From Bdellovibrionales bacterium GWA1_52_35 (lineage in GTDB: Bacteria; Bdellovibrionota; UBA1018), in contig MEPO01000026.1 of the NCBI GenBank assembly GCA_001769805.1, positions 1-64,000 of the forward strand: 64,000 nt of DNA. Reading direction: 5' to 3'. This document shows, in pieces, positions 28,638 to 39,001 of this stretch (position 1 is the first letter of the stretch; each line of letters opens with the position of its first letter). The position numbers and the translations under genes were made by a program. The notes below the pieces were generated by a model, which saw only the letters and a program-made list of their open reading frames with translations, had not been told where the DNA came from and searched no databases.

Positions 28638-30053
28638 ATGCGGACGGCCGTTTACAGCCTCACATTCGCTTTTTTTCTGCTCCCCTTCAGCACTCCAGCC
28701 GCTCCCAAGCCCATCACGGCTATCTACGCCGAATTGAAAAATGAAGTTCTCACCAACTCTCCCGATCTTCGCCTGGCCCAGGCCTCCGCAGCTCAAAGGG
28801 ACGCCGCCCTGTATACTGCCTGGACGCGCTGGATTCCCCGTCTGGATCTCCAGCTGCGGCAATCCCGCAGCAAGGATTACACACTGGTGACGAGCGGACA
28901 GCTCGGAAATTTGCAGAATATATTTCCCGGTGGTTTCACGCCGGAGGAAACACCGCTCGCTTCCTGGCACCTCAATTTAAACATGCCGCTCTTCAGGCGC
29001 TCCACCGTGCTGGACATCAGACGCGCGTCCGGCGAACGGGAGCTCGCGCAGCGGCAAACCGAAATTAAGCTCAATGAACTCGACTGGCGTTTACGTGAAC
29101 AGACGGGCAATTACCTATTTCAACTTTACCGGCTCAGTACTCTCAAAACTTCGATTGAGCTGGCCCGGACCAATCTCCGCGAAGCCAGACTCCGCCTGGA
29201 ATTGGGTCAGCGGACCCGGGTCGATGTCCTGCGCGCCAGCGCGAATCTGCTTTCGCTCGAATCCAGTGCCCTGGGTTTTGAGCAGGAACGGGGCGCGAGT
29301 CTCAGCGCCTTAAGTGCTTACTCCGGACTGACCCGGGCGAAGTTAGCGGAAATCCTCGCTCCGGGACAGCTCACAACCGAAGCCGCCCTGGGTGGCGCGA
29401 TAGAAGCGTTTACCGAGTCCGGGAAAGTGCTTGAAGTGATCCAACCGTATATGCCCAGCCAGGCTCCCACCACTTTTCCCGAGACCCTGTCCTCACGAAT
29501 TCCGGTCGCCAATCTCACCTACCTGATTTTACTTGCCGAGCAGAATTCCGCGGATATTCGCGCCCGACTTCTGATGGCGCCTGAATGGCCTGAAATACTG
29601 ATCCAGGGCAATCTCAACAAACAGGGACCTCACTGGCAGGAGGCCATCTCCGGCGGAAATGTCTCCCATACAATTGCGTTGGTTTTGAATATTCCGCTCT
29701 TTTCCGGAGGTAGCCTCTTCAGTTCATATTCCGAGAAAAGAAATGCCGAAAATGCCGCCACCCTCAAACGCGAGCAGGACATCCTCCGCTTGCGTGACGA
29801 GGTGGAAAACCAGGCCTTCCAGCTTGAAACCCTTCAAAAAACAATCCGTGCGCAAATGCTGAATCTGAAACAAAACGAGGAACTCGTACGCCTTTCTCAA
29901 AGAACTTACGGCCTCGGCAAGACCACGCTCCTGGAGCTTCTTGCAAGTCAGAATGACTGGATTGAGGCAAAGCTCGATCTGGCGCAGAGTCGACTTGCCT
30001 ATGCCGTGTTGGTCCGGAAATTTGCCGCAAATTTGGGGGTACCTGTTGAATGA
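28638..30053 (+). CDS. TolC-family outer-membrane efflux protein
   Basis: TolC-like duplicated helical pattern; signal peptide; ATGA overlap with the next gene. Confidence 0.88.
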   Translation: MRTAVYSLTFAFFLLPFSTPAAPKPITAIYAELKNEVLTNSPDLRLAQASAAQRDAALYTAWTRWIPRLDLQLRQSRSKDYTLVTSGQLGNLQNIFPGGFTPEETPLASWHLNLNMPLFRRSTVLDIRRASGERELAQRQTEIKLNELDWRLREQTGNYLFQLYRLSTLKTSIELARTNLREARLRLELGQRTRVDVLRASANLLSLESSALGFEQERGASLSALSAYSGLTRAKLAEILAPGQLTTEAALGGAIEAFTESGKVLEVIQPYMPSQAPTTFPETLSSRIPVANLTYLILLAEQNSADIRARLLMAPEWPEILIQGNLNKQGPHWQEAISGGNVSHTIALVLNIPLFSGGSLFSSYSEKRNAENAATLKREQDILRLRDEVENQAFQLETLQKTIRAQMLNLKQNEELVRLSQRTYGLGKTTLLELLASQNDWIEAKLDLAQSRLAYAVLVRKFAANLGVPVE

Positions 30054-31060
30054 AAACTCTGGTCCATCAGCTCAATTCCGCTCTGCTCTGTTTTGGAATC
30101 GTTTTCTTTTTCACCGGTTGTCAAAAAGCCGTGCCCGTCAAAGCGGTCAAAGCGACCCTCAGTCACGTTGAGTACACGATCTCGACGACTACCGCAGGAA
30201 CCGTCGAGGCCGAACAGCAGGCCATTCTTGTGTTTGGAACTTTGGGACGCGTACAAGAAATCCTGGTCGATACCGGTGACGAAGTCCGCAAAGGGGCGCT
30301 GCTGGCAAGACAGGAAAATCAGGATATGCGCAGTATTTTCCTGAATGCAGAGAAGGATCTGAATCGAACCACGCGCCTGTTCAAGGAGAAACTGGTCTCC
30401 CGCGCCAGTTTGGATGAGGCCAAACGGACCCATGATGTAGCCCGAGCCAACGTGGACAAGACCGAAATTCATGCCCCTTTCGACGGAACCATCATGGAAC
30501 TAAATCTGGAGATAGGCGAAACCTCGCAGCCTCAGTTCACCCCGGAGAAACCCCCGCTGCGCATCGTTGATCGGAAGCCAAGAACGATCAAAGGGAATGT
30601 GGATGAAGTGGATTTATCGAAGATCAAAATCGGAACCCGGGCCCGGGTTAAAGTGCTCGCGGTCCGCCCCAAACCCTATCCAGCGGTGGTGAGTCGCATT
30701 GTACCCTTTGTCAGTACGAATAAAGAGCAGGAGCGCACCGCAAGCGTGGAGCTGAAAATGCTTGAAAATGACGAGTTCATTCCGGTCGGCGCTTCTGCCG
30801 AAATCGAGATCATCATTGAGGCAAAGGACAGAACGCTAGCTCTCCCTTCGCGGGCAATCCTGGGAGCGGGATCAGCCCGGCACGTTTTCAAAGTTGTGGA
30901 TAACAGACTGCACAAGACAGCAATCCAAGTGGGGATCGGAAATTACGACCGAATGGAAGTTTTGAGCGGGATTTCGGAGGGTGACCTGATCGCTCAGCCA
31001 GGAGATACGGAACTTACGGACGGAATGAAAGTCCAGACCGAGCAGGTACCCTGGCCATGA
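30050..31060 (+). CDS. HlyD/RND-type periplasmic adaptor (lipoprotein)
   Basis: FFFTGCQKA lipobox; barrel-sandwich hybrid GRVQEILVDTGDEVRKGALLARQ...HAPFDGTI. Confidence 0.9.
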   Translation: MKTLVHQLNSALLCFGIVFFFTGCQKAVPVKAVKATLSHVEYTISTTTAGTVEAEQQAILVFGTLGRVQEILVDTGDEVRKGALLARQENQDMRSIFLNAEKDLNRTTRLFKEKLVSRASLDEAKRTHDVARANVDKTEIHAPFDGTIMELNLEIGETSQPQFTPEKPPLRIVDRKPRTIKGNVDEVDLSKIKIGTRARVKVLAVRPKPYPAVVSRIVPFVSTNKEQERTASVELKMLENDEFIPVGASAEIEIIIEAKDRTLALPSRAILGAGSARHVFKVVDNRLHKTAIQVGIGNYDRMEVLSGISEGDLIAQPGDTELTDGMKVQTEQVPWP

Positions 31061-31764
31061 ATGCCCCGTTGATTGAGCTCGAGCAGATCAACAAAACTTT
31101 CATGATGGGCAAGGAACCCATTCTGGCGCTTCGAAACATCTCACTCACCATCCAGGAAAACGAATTCATCTCCGTCATTGGACCCTCCGGCAGCGGGAAA
31201 TCAACGCTGATGAATGTCCTCGGCCTGCTCGATCAGCCGGACTCGGGCGTATACCGGCTGGACGGAGTCCCCGTTCAATCAGTTCCGGATGACGAGCGCG
31301 CCAAACTACGTAATCAGAAGATCGGCTTCGTATTCCAGGTATTCAATCTCCTCCCCCGGGCTGATGCGCTCCGGAATGTTGAAATGCCGCTGGTGTATTC
31401 GGCGAGCTATGACCGGTCCTTTTCCAAAACTAAAATTCGGGAGCTGGCAGAAGGCGCTCTCCGGCGGGTTTCCCTTCTGGACCGCATGTCCCACAAGCCC
31501 AACGAACTTTCAGGAGGGCAGCGCCAGCGCGTTGCGATTGCCCGGGCAATCGTGAACCGCCCGCGCATTCTGCTGGCGGATGAGCCGACCGGAAACCTGG
31601 ACTCGAAAACCGGCAGCGAAATACTGGCTCTATTTGAAGAACTCCATCACGAAGGAGTCACCGTGATCATGGTGACGCACGATCCGAAAATCGCGGCACG
31701 GGCACGTCGAACAATCTCCATGGCCGATGGCTTAATTGCAAAGGACGAATATGCCCATTCGTGA
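31057..31764 (+). CDS. ABC transporter ATP-binding protein (MacB/LolD type)
   Basis: GPSGSGKSTLMN Walker A; LSGGQRQRVAIARA; LLADEPTGNLD. Confidence 0.95.
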   Translation: MNAPLIELEQINKTFMMGKEPILALRNISLTIQENEFISVIGPSGSGKSTLMNVLGLLDQPDSGVYRLDGVPVQSVPDDERAKLRNQKIGFVFQVFNLLPRADALRNVEMPLVYSASYDRSFSKTKIRELAEGALRRVSLLDRMSHKPNELSGGQRQRVAIARAIVNRPRILLADEPTGNLDSKTGSEILALFEELHHEGVTVIMVTHDPKIAARARRTISMADGLIAKDEYAHS

Positions 31765-32959
31765 AGTATTCGTCCTGGCCTTCGAGGCCCTCATAGGCAA
31801 CAAGCTGCGGGCGGCGCTCACGATGCTCGGGATGATCATCGGGGTTGGCGCCGTGGTGCTGCTCGTATCGATCGGCAATGGCGCGCGGAATTACGTGACG
31901 AGTGCATTTCAGGGCATGGGCACCAATCTCATCATGGTTCAGCCGGGGCGAACGGAAGCGAAAGGCGGGTTCAGTCATCCCATGGGCCTGGCCCAAAGGG
32001 CGATTACCCTCGGAGACGTCGACGCTCTGGAAAAGCAGAGCCTGAATCTGGAAGCCGTCACCGGAATCATGTTCGGCGCCGGCACGATCAAATACGAAGG
32101 CCGCTCCAATGACATGAGCATCCTCGGGGCGAGTGAAAAGATCTTCGATATCTTCAATATGAAAATTTCCCAGGGTCAGCCCTTCAACAAGGAGGAATCC
32201 GACAGCGGCCGAAGGGTTGTGGTCCTCGGCTACGATATTGCGAAAAACCTTTTCGGAGACGAGAACGCCCTCGGAAAATCCGTTCGCATTAATGAAAGTG
32301 ATCACCGCGTGGTCGGCATTTTTCAGAAAACCGGCGAAAAGCTCGGATTTAATCTGGATAACATTGTGATCGTTCCGACGAAATCCACGATGCGGATCTT
32401 CAATGACGACAAGCTCTTCGGCATCCGGGCCAAAGCCAAATCCATGTCCAACCTTCAGGAAGCCGTCGATGAACTCAAAGCGATCATGCGGCAACGTCAC
32501 AACGGACAGGAGGACATCACCGTGGTCACGCAGGTTTCGATGCTGGAGACGCTCAATAATCTGCTCGGCATGCTGACCTATGTGCTCGGAGGGATCGCGA
32601 TGATTTCCATGATTGTCGGAGGAATCGGCATCATGAATATCATGCTGGTCAGTGTCACCGAAAGGACCCGGGAGATCGGAATCCGGCGGGCAGTCGGTGC
32701 TAGAAGGAGAGATGTTCTGACGCAGTTTCTGGCTGAAGCCATCGTCTTGTCCATTCTGGGCGGAATGGTGGGACTCGGAGGTTCCGTTGGAATCACCTAC
32801 TTGATTTACTTCATAGTACCGGCATTTGACATGCGCGCGCCCACCTGGATTTTGCTCCCGGCATTTCTGCTTTCGTTCGGAACCGGAATTATTTTTGGCG
32901 TCTGGCCCGCCCGACGTGCCGCACGGATCGAAACCATCGAAGCACTCCGCTACGAATAA
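31751..32959 (+). CDS. MacB/FtsX-type ABC permease
   Basis: MacB_PCD-like N-terminus; GGIGIMNIMLVSVTERTREIGIRRAVGARRRDVLTQFL. Confidence 0.93.
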   Translation: MPIREVFVLAFEALIGNKLRAALTMLGMIIGVGAVVLLVSIGNGARNYVTSAFQGMGTNLIMVQPGRTEAKGGFSHPMGLAQRAITLGDVDALEKQSLNLEAVTGIMFGAGTIKYEGRSNDMSILGASEKIFDIFNMKISQGQPFNKEESDSGRRVVVLGYDIAKNLFGDENALGKSVRINESDHRVVGIFQKTGEKLGFNLDNIVIVPTKSTMRIFNDDKLFGIRAKAKSMSNLQEAVDELKAIMRQRHNGQEDITVVTQVSMLETLNNLLGMLTYVLGGIAMISMIVGGIGIMNIMLVSVTERTREIGIRRAVGARRRDVLTQFLAEAIVLSILGGMVGLGGSVGITYLIYFIVPAFDMRAPTWILLPAFLLSFGTGIIFGVWPARRAARIETIEALRYE

Positions 32960-32984
32960 CCAAAAAGTGGGGACTACCTTTTGG

Positions 32985-34235
32985 TTAAGGCATGTACCGG
33001 AAATTGACGAAAACCTTTTTACCCGCTGTCACCTGAACCGTTTTTTCGGGCAGGGCGTCGGCACCATCCGGCAGAAGCCGGACCGTATAAGTCCCGGGCG
33101 TCACCACAAATCTCGCGAGTTGCAGGTCTTTCGGCAAAAGATTCCAGGACCGCAGATCTGCCTGGTCGCTGGCATAAAATGCCACGCGGGCAATGAAGCC
33201 CAGAAGCGGACTATTGGTTTTTCTTTCGATCTGATCCGCCAGAACTTCCTTGGCGATCACGCCACTCACTTTTTTTGCAATCAGCCCGCCGTATTTTTCG
33301 TCAAGATTTCTGATGGCAGTTGCTTCAATGTTATGGAGTTGAAAAGTCGGGCCCATCCTCTCTCCATTCAACTCCACTTCAGCAAAGAGCACCGGATTAT
33401 GCCTGGGATAGAACCGGGGCAAGACTCTCCAGTCGGGGTTCGGCCTTTTTTCCGGCGAAATGCCATTCTCATAAAGAACGATGATTTCGGCGTTACCGGC
33501 CCGGGGCAAGGTACGCCTGGCCAGCTGGTGATCAGCTTCTGTCAGCGCATACTCCCGATCCCAATTTTCCATCTCGTCGCGCATTCGTAGCTCCGAGGCC
33601 ATTCTCCAGAGATCCCGACCCAAACCCGGCACCGTCGGATCGAGCGCCCGAACCTGTTTATAATCAATGTAGGCATCGCCAAAATTTCCGTCCGCCTCGT
33701 AGAGAACCGCCGACAGATAGCGCGCAAACGCATTCTGCTGATACTTGCGCTGCCCTTCGGTGACCATGAGATACAGCTTGCGATTCACTCTCCGAGCTTC
33801 AACCAGCGCGTTCTCGTTATCCCCTATCAGCGCATAATTCATTGCGAGATAGGTATTGATCAGGACGTTTTCGAAGTCCTCTCCCTTGTAATCGCCAATG
33901 TTATCTCCCACCAGGAGCGTCGAAGTCTCGGTAGCGAGGCTGGTGTAGTCTTTGATTTCAGCGATCTTGTCGGCCTCGAGCAGGACTTTATTGCTCTCCT
34001 CGAGTTGCCCCGCTGAATGCAGCGCGAGCCCGAGATCAAAGAGATAAAGCAACTGGTCCCTGCCGTTCGGAAGCTGGGCACTCAGACCGTCCTTGAGTTT
34101 TTCAGCAGCTTCCTCGTATTTGCCATCTCGAAACAGCCGGGTAGACTCAGCATCCGCCATGCGCGCTGACGCGCAGCCGAATAGCGAGACCAGGACAGGA
34201 ACAAGGGCGAGGAACCTGAGCCTGGAACCGGCCAA
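32985..34235 (-). CDS. COG3014-like TPR lipoprotein
   Basis: VSLFGCASA lipobox; RLFRDGKYEEAAEKL...; directly downstream of the LpoB-like gene. Confidence 0.65.
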   Translation of the reverse strand: MAGSRLRFLALVPVLVSLFGCASARMADAESTRLFRDGKYEEAAEKLKDGLSAQLPNGRDQLLYLFDLGLALHSAGQLEESNKVLLEADKIAEIKDYTSLATETSTLLVGDNIGDYKGEDFENVLINTYLAMNYALIGDNENALVEARRVNRKLYLMVTEGQRKYQQNAFARYLSAVLYEADGNFGDAYIDYKQVRALDPTVPGLGRDLWRMASELRMRDEMENWDREYALTEADHQLARRTLPRAGNAEIIVLYENGISPEKRPNPDWRVLPRFYPRHNPVLFAEVELNGERMGPTFQLHNIEATAIRNLDEKYGGLIAKKVSGVIAKEVLADQIERKTNSPLLGFIARVAFYASDQADLRSWNLLPKDLQLARFVVTPGTYTVRLLPDGADALPEKTVQVTAGKKVFVNFRYMP

Positions 34236-34237
34236 GA

Positions 34238-34837
34238 TCAGAATCCAACACTACGCTTGCGGAATTTTTTGCGAATCTCGCGTTCCTCAGTGCAGTCGAT
34301 CGTGGATTGCTCAAGACTGGTCAAGTTCATCGTCAGCTTGTAGTAAATGAACTTGTCATTACCGACCTGCTGGACGTTCGTAGCCAGGGCGCCGCTCAGG
34401 ATGTAATCCGCGCCGATCTGACCGCCCTTCTTCTTGGCGGAAGGCCCCGAGACTGCGCCGGAGGCATGATAATCGTATTCGTCAGAAATGGTACCGCGCT
34501 CCTCTTTGTTCACGAAGCGCACCTTCCCCGATTTGATCAGGGCCGTGCGGATCTTATCCGTGAGGGAAACTGTATCGATATGTTCTTCGGTGCGATTCAG
34601 CACTTTTTCAACGATGACCACGGGAGGTTTTGGCGCCTTCCCGACGTAGTCACAGGCCACCATGGCTTTAATGACGGTATCGGCCATTTGCTGCATATCC
34701 GCTTCGTTGTACTTGTCGTCCAATAATTCAACGCGCGTCGGATCATCGTACTCGCCTTTGGTGAAGGCCTTGGGCCCACAGCCAGAAATCATCACCGTTC
34801 CAATTGCCAGAAAAGTCAGAACCATAGCTATACGCAT
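34238..34837 (-). CDS. LpoB-like penicillin-binding protein activator
   Basis: MISGCGPKAF lipobox; VLNRTEEHIDTVSLTDKIRTALIKSGKVRFV...GADYILSGAL. Confidence 0.75.
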   Translation of the reverse strand: MRIAMVLTFLAIGTVMISGCGPKAFTKGEYDDPTRVELLDDKYNEADMQQMADTVIKAMVACDYVGKAPKPPVVIVEKVLNRTEEHIDTVSLTDKIRTALIKSGKVRFVNKEERGTISDEYDYHASGAVSGPSAKKKGGQIGADYILSGALATNVQQVGNDKFIYYKLTMNLTSLEQSTIDCTEEREIRKKFRKRSVGF

Positions 34838-34988
34838 TGCGTTATCCTCTTTCTCAAATATTCGAAATCAAAGTCCTCCCAGTTTATGAACTGCACAATG
34901 AATTGCAAGCCCAGAGGTTGAAACGGACGCACCATTGTGATTTTCTCAACGGGCATCTGCTGTTACACTCAACAGCCTGGGAGATCTT

Positions 34989-35960
34989 ATGACTTCAACC
35001 CGTCTGTTTTTGACCCTTTTTCTCTTCAGTGGAGCTTTATACGGAACCGGAACCGCGGTACAGGCCGGGCAGCTTCACGAAACCTATTACGTCGAGAGTT
35101 CTCCGGAACCGAGCATGATTCAAAAATGGTCGCGGCTGCCCGGTACCCGCAATTTTTTATTTCGCGTGAGTGCCCCCTCTCAGACGGAACTCGAAATGAT
35201 CGGCCGGCTGGAACGCGCTTCACTCCTTCAACTCGAATCCACCACCTATCCCGAACGCACAGAGATCAAGGCCTGGCAGAAGCTCGCAAGCAAAGGCGCA
35301 CAATTCATCGGCTTGGATCTGCAACTCCCGAATCCGGAGCAGATTCAGATCCTGAATGAAATAGGGTTTTCGAGAATCATATTTTTAATGACTTACATTC
35401 CCGATACGGATGAAGGCCGGCGCCTCGGTCAGCTGAATACCCCCGTATCCGTCACTTTCGCCACGACCTCGTTCCCCCGTTATGATGACAGGGAGCTGCT
35501 CCTCGCCATTCCAAAGACGGTGCCCCTCACCTTTGTTGGAAGTTATTGGCCCGGCTACACGCACATGGATCTTTTCAATATGCTTCCCAATAGCAAACGC
35601 CTGAGAATTTCCGGAGAATTCCCGAATGATGATCAGTTCCCTTATCTCAACAACATCGACAATCTCCAGGAACTGACGATTGAAACTTCATTCGCGCCCC
35701 CCAGTCCCACCGTCTGGGAACAGATTGCCAACAGGGCGACACGCTGGATCTGCAGAGACTGGGTGCCCACAGAGGAAGAGCTGCAGGATTTCGCACGCAG
35801 TGCCCGGCCGGAAACCGGCGGAACCAGAAATCTCATTATCGATAAGGATGGAGAATTGTTTCCCGAAGAGCGCGCGCGCCTCGAACGGATGCAAACGCCG
35901 GTGGAATGGGTGCACTCTTCGGCAATCGGCGTTCAGCGCAGGAGCCGCTCAGTCCAGTGA
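34989..35960 (+). CDS. Exported hypothetical protein
   Basis: Signal peptide; overlaps the next ORF by GTGA. Confidence 0.65.
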   Translation: MTSTRLFLTLFLFSGALYGTGTAVQAGQLHETYYVESSPEPSMIQKWSRLPGTRNFLFRVSAPSQTELEMIGRLERASLLQLESTTYPERTEIKAWQKLASKGAQFIGLDLQLPNPEQIQILNEIGFSRIIFLMTYIPDTDEGRRLGQLNTPVSVTFATTSFPRYDDRELLLAIPKTVPLTFVGSYWPGYTHMDLFNMLPNSKRLRISGEFPNDDQFPYLNNIDNLQELTIETSFAPPSPTVWEQIANRATRWICRDWVPTEEELQDFARSARPETGGTRNLIIDKDGELFPEERARLERMQTPVEWVHSSAIGVQRRSRSVQ

Positions 35961-36874
35961 CTAAAAAGCCGAAGCCTACCTCGAAGATCGCGGCAATCCC
36001 TCTTCTTTCGGAAGTACTCACAAGACCCGTGATCTTTGTGAGCGGAAAGGGAGGTGTCGGCAAATCCGTAGTGACGCAAGCCATTGCCCTGGCGCTTTCC
36101 AGAAAAGGACGGCGCACGCTCTGGGTTGAGCTGGAGGACCCCTTGAAACCTCGGGGTCAGTTATCAAAAATCGCGCCGAAACTCTGGCGCCTCAACTGTG
36201 ATGCGGAAATGTCGTTCGAAGAGTACGCACTGTTGAAAATAGGCGACTCACCGCTGGCTCGCATGTTCATCGATAACAAGCTCATGCGGTATCTCGCCAA
36301 AGCCGCCCCCGGCATTCACGAGCTGGTTCTGCTGGGCAAGATCTGGCACGAGAGCTCACGCTACGAAAGCGTCGTCGTGGACATGCCCTCAACGGGACAT
36401 GGGCTCGCTCTTTTTCAAAGCACCAAAAATTACGCCACCCTCTTCCGGGGCGGCCCGATTCACGAGGATGCTGAAGAAATGATCCTCACCTTCGCCGATT
36501 CAGGGAAAACCGGCCATGTCATTGTCGCCCTTCCAGAGGAAATGCCCTTGCGCGAGTCTCTGGATCTCGATCAGTTCCTTATGGAAATTTTTCCCAAAAA
36601 CCGTGCGACTTTTGTCGTCAACCGCACTTTTCCGAAAACCGGAGTACCCGCGAACATTCCGGCAGACCCGACAAACTGGCCCTCTCCCCTGGCAGAAAAT
36701 CCCTTGGATTACCTGAACAGACGAGTCCTGCTTGAGGAGCATAATCTCAGGATCTGGCGCGACCAGGAACTTTCGTTCGCGGAATTCGGGTATGTGTCGC
36801 CTGCCGAAGCCCATACCAGCGCCGCGATTGCCGAGGTTCTCTCTGAACAGCTCGTGACCGGAGGGCATCTATGA
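35957..36874 (+). CDS. ArsA/Get3-like P-loop ATPase, subunit 1
   Basis: IFVSGKGGVGKSVVTQAIALAL deviant Walker A; VVVDMPSTGHGLALFQS; GTG start overlaps the upstream stop. Confidence 0.85.
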   Translation: MTKKPKPTSKIAAIPLLSEVLTRPVIFVSGKGGVGKSVVTQAIALALSRKGRRTLWVELEDPLKPRGQLSKIAPKLWRLNCDAEMSFEEYALLKIGDSPLARMFIDNKLMRYLAKAAPGIHELVLLGKIWHESSRYESVVVDMPSTGHGLALFQSTKNYATLFRGGPIHEDAEEMILTFADSGKTGHVIVALPEEMPLRESLDLDQFLMEIFPKNRATFVVNRTFPKTGVPANIPADPTNWPSPLAENPLDYLNRRVLLEEHNLRIWRDQELSFAEFGYVSPAEAHTSAAIAEVLSEQLVTGGHL

Positions 36875-37968
36875 ACGCGAACGTGGACGCCGACATGAAG
36901 GCAAATTCGATCGATGAAATCCTGAAGCGGCGACGGATCATCATTACGTGCGGAACAGGAGGAGTCGGCAAAACCACCGTGAGTGCGGCCCTGGCCATGC
37001 GCGCCGCCCAGCTCGGAAAGCGGGCTGCCGTGATCACGATTGATCCCGCACGACGACTGGCGACCTCACTTGGCCTGACAGAACTCTCCGAAACGCCCGT
37101 GGACCTGACCCGGAATCTCCGGGAAGCGATGCCATCCCATAAAATCGACGGGACCTTTTCAGCACTCATGCCCAATGCAAAAGCAAATTTCGATGATTTC
37201 GTGAAAGAACTTTCCGCTTCCAAGACAATTGCGGAACAGATTGCCAGAAATCCACTTTTTCAGATCTTCACGAAAGAATTCTCCGGAACCAATGAATACA
37301 TGGCGCTCGAGAGGCTGCAGGCTTTGGATCTGACCGGACAGTTTGACTGTATCATTCTGGATACACCGCCCAGCCGCAATGCCCTGGCCTTCCTGAATGC
37401 ACCCAAACTCGTTGCCGAACTTTTTGAGGAACGCCTGATTCGCTGGCTGGTCCTGCCGGCCAATCGCCTCCTTTCCGCGGGGATGCGCAAGGCACTCGGA
37501 ATTCTGGAAAAGCTGACAGGGGCGGGGTTCATGACGAATCTCCTGGATTTTGCCTCAACGCTCTTTTCGGTCCGGGTCCAGTTTCTCGCGAATTTTGAAA
37601 AGACAACACGACTTCTGCAATCAGAAGCCGTGGGTTTTATCATGGTGACCACTCCCACTCCCGAAGCCGCACCTGATGTTCACCATTTTGTCCGCACACT
37701 CCAAGAGCATCGCTTCCATTTTGAAGGCCTGACGATCAATCGAACCATCGGCTATCTTTTCAAGAGCACTTCTAAACCGAATCAGGCGACCAGCCCGGGG
37801 CTCCCGGTCCTTGAGGGGATCCGCAAGCGCGAAGAGCAGGCCATGCGGGCCCTCAGTTCCGGAAACATTCGGATCTGCGCAATGCTGCCGGAACTGGCCC
37901 GCGACATTCATTCCGTGGAGGACCTGCTTTATGTTGCAAACGCATTCGAGACTCATCATGCGCAGTGA
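36871..37968 (+). CDS. ArsA/Get3-like P-loop ATPase, subunit 2
   Basis: IITCGTGGVGKTTVSAALAMRAAQLGKRAAVITIDPARRLATSLG; DTPPSRNALAFLNAPKL. Confidence 0.88.
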   Translation: MNANVDADMKANSIDEILKRRRIIITCGTGGVGKTTVSAALAMRAAQLGKRAAVITIDPARRLATSLGLTELSETPVDLTRNLREAMPSHKIDGTFSALMPNAKANFDDFVKELSASKTIAEQIARNPLFQIFTKEFSGTNEYMALERLQALDLTGQFDCIILDTPPSRNALAFLNAPKLVAELFEERLIRWLVLPANRLLSAGMRKALGILEKLTGAGFMTNLLDFASTLFSVRVQFLANFEKTTRLLQSEAVGFIMVTTPTPEAAPDVHHFVRTLQEHRFHFEGLTINRTIGYLFKSTSKPNQATSPGLPVLEGIRKREEQAMRALSSGNIRICAMLPELARDIHSVEDLLYVANAFETHHAQ

Positions 37969-39001
37969 AATACTGTATTCGGCCCTGCTTCTCTTTCTAT
38001 TTGTTCTGGCCCCCGGACTTTGCTGGAGTTCCGTCGACACCTCTACCGGGCCTGCTCCCGTACAGGATGCCGCAGTACTGCTCGAAGAAGGTCAGAGGCT
38101 CCTGGAAGCCGGGAAATACAATGAAGCAATTTACCCGCTGAAAAGGCTCGTCGATCGTCATCCCGGTTCGCCCGATTACCTGAACGCGCACCTTCTTTTG
38201 GGCGAAGCGTTCCTCAAAAACAACCAGCCCGCCCAGGCCGTTGAACCTCTGCGCTTCTACAGCTCCACCCTTTTGCGCAAACCGGATGCAGAAGTTTCGG
38301 CAGTGAACCGTGCCCGAAGCTCACTGGGGCGCGCCTACCTCGCCTTGAGAAAATACAAAGAAGCTTTTCTCGTGGCCAAAGAAATTGAAAAAAGTCTTGG
38401 GACTTCCGAACCCGCCGGAGACCCTGATTTACTGAACGCCCTGTTGATCAAGACCCACGCCCTTTATGAGCAGGGCAAAGATAAAAAAGCGGAAACATCG
38501 CTGGCCGCAGCTGCAAAATTACTTTCCGCAAACCCTCCTGCGGCGCTGGCAGGCGAAACGCATTTTCTTCAGCAGCAACTCAAACTCAGATCATGCAGCC
38601 TGCTTCCGAGTCGCGGCAAACTGACCGAGGATCAGGTCCGAGCCCAGCTCAGTCGCAAAGGGCTATGCCTCCAGGAAGCGCTGCTGGCGTTCAGGAAAGT
38701 GGCAAGTACTGGCGCTGCCGGATGGGCAGAGAAGGCCAAAACAGAAATTCTGGGCGCCTTTCAGGCTTATTCCCGGAACTGCGCCGCCCCCCCCGAACCT
38801 CCGGTTACGCGAACCAAAGGCAGGCGCTCTCCACAACAATTGAAGCAGTATCTGCTAGAACTCAAACACGTCTTGAAAGCCGATTGCCAGGAAAAAATGC
38901 AGCAAGCTTCGTCTCTCCTCAGTGAATGGGCTGGGCAATCCAGCGCCGAAGCCGCCATTCTTTTCAGTGAAACGGGTTCCGGCATCGGAAAACTTTTATG
39001 A
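37958..39001 (+). CDS. Exported TPR protein
   Basis: MRSEILYSALLLFLFVLAPGLCWS signal; LLEAGKYNEAIYPLKRLVDRHPGSPDYLNAHLLLGEAFLKNNQPAQAVEPL. Confidence 0.75.
   Translation: MRSEILYSALLLFLFVLAPGLCWSSVDTSTGPAPVQDAAVLLEEGQRLLEAGKYNEAIYPLKRLVDRHPGSPDYLNAHLLLGEAFLKNNQPAQAVEPLRFYSSTLLRKPDAEVSAVNRARSSLGRAYLALRKYKEAFLVAKEIEKSLGTSEPAGDPDLLNALLIKTHALYEQGKDKKAETSLAAAAKLLSANPPAALAGETHFLQQQLKLRSCSLLPSRGKLTEDQVRAQLSRKGLCLQEALLAFRKVASTGAAGWAEKAKTEILGAFQAYSRNCAAPPEPPVTRTKGRRSPQQLKQYLLELKHVLKADCQEKMQQASSLLSEWAGQSSAEAAILFSETGSGIGKLL

Noticed and set aside
31667-32500. 277-aa minus-strand ORF
   Set aside because: Antisense to the MacB-type permease/ATPase genes; no signal or domain.
14278-34848. Shared TGCGTTAT-like motif upstream of three exported-protein genes (near 14278, 18382, 34838)
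   Set aside because: Short, variably placed relative to the start codons, and one copy abuts a start codon; could be chance without a genome-wide motif search.
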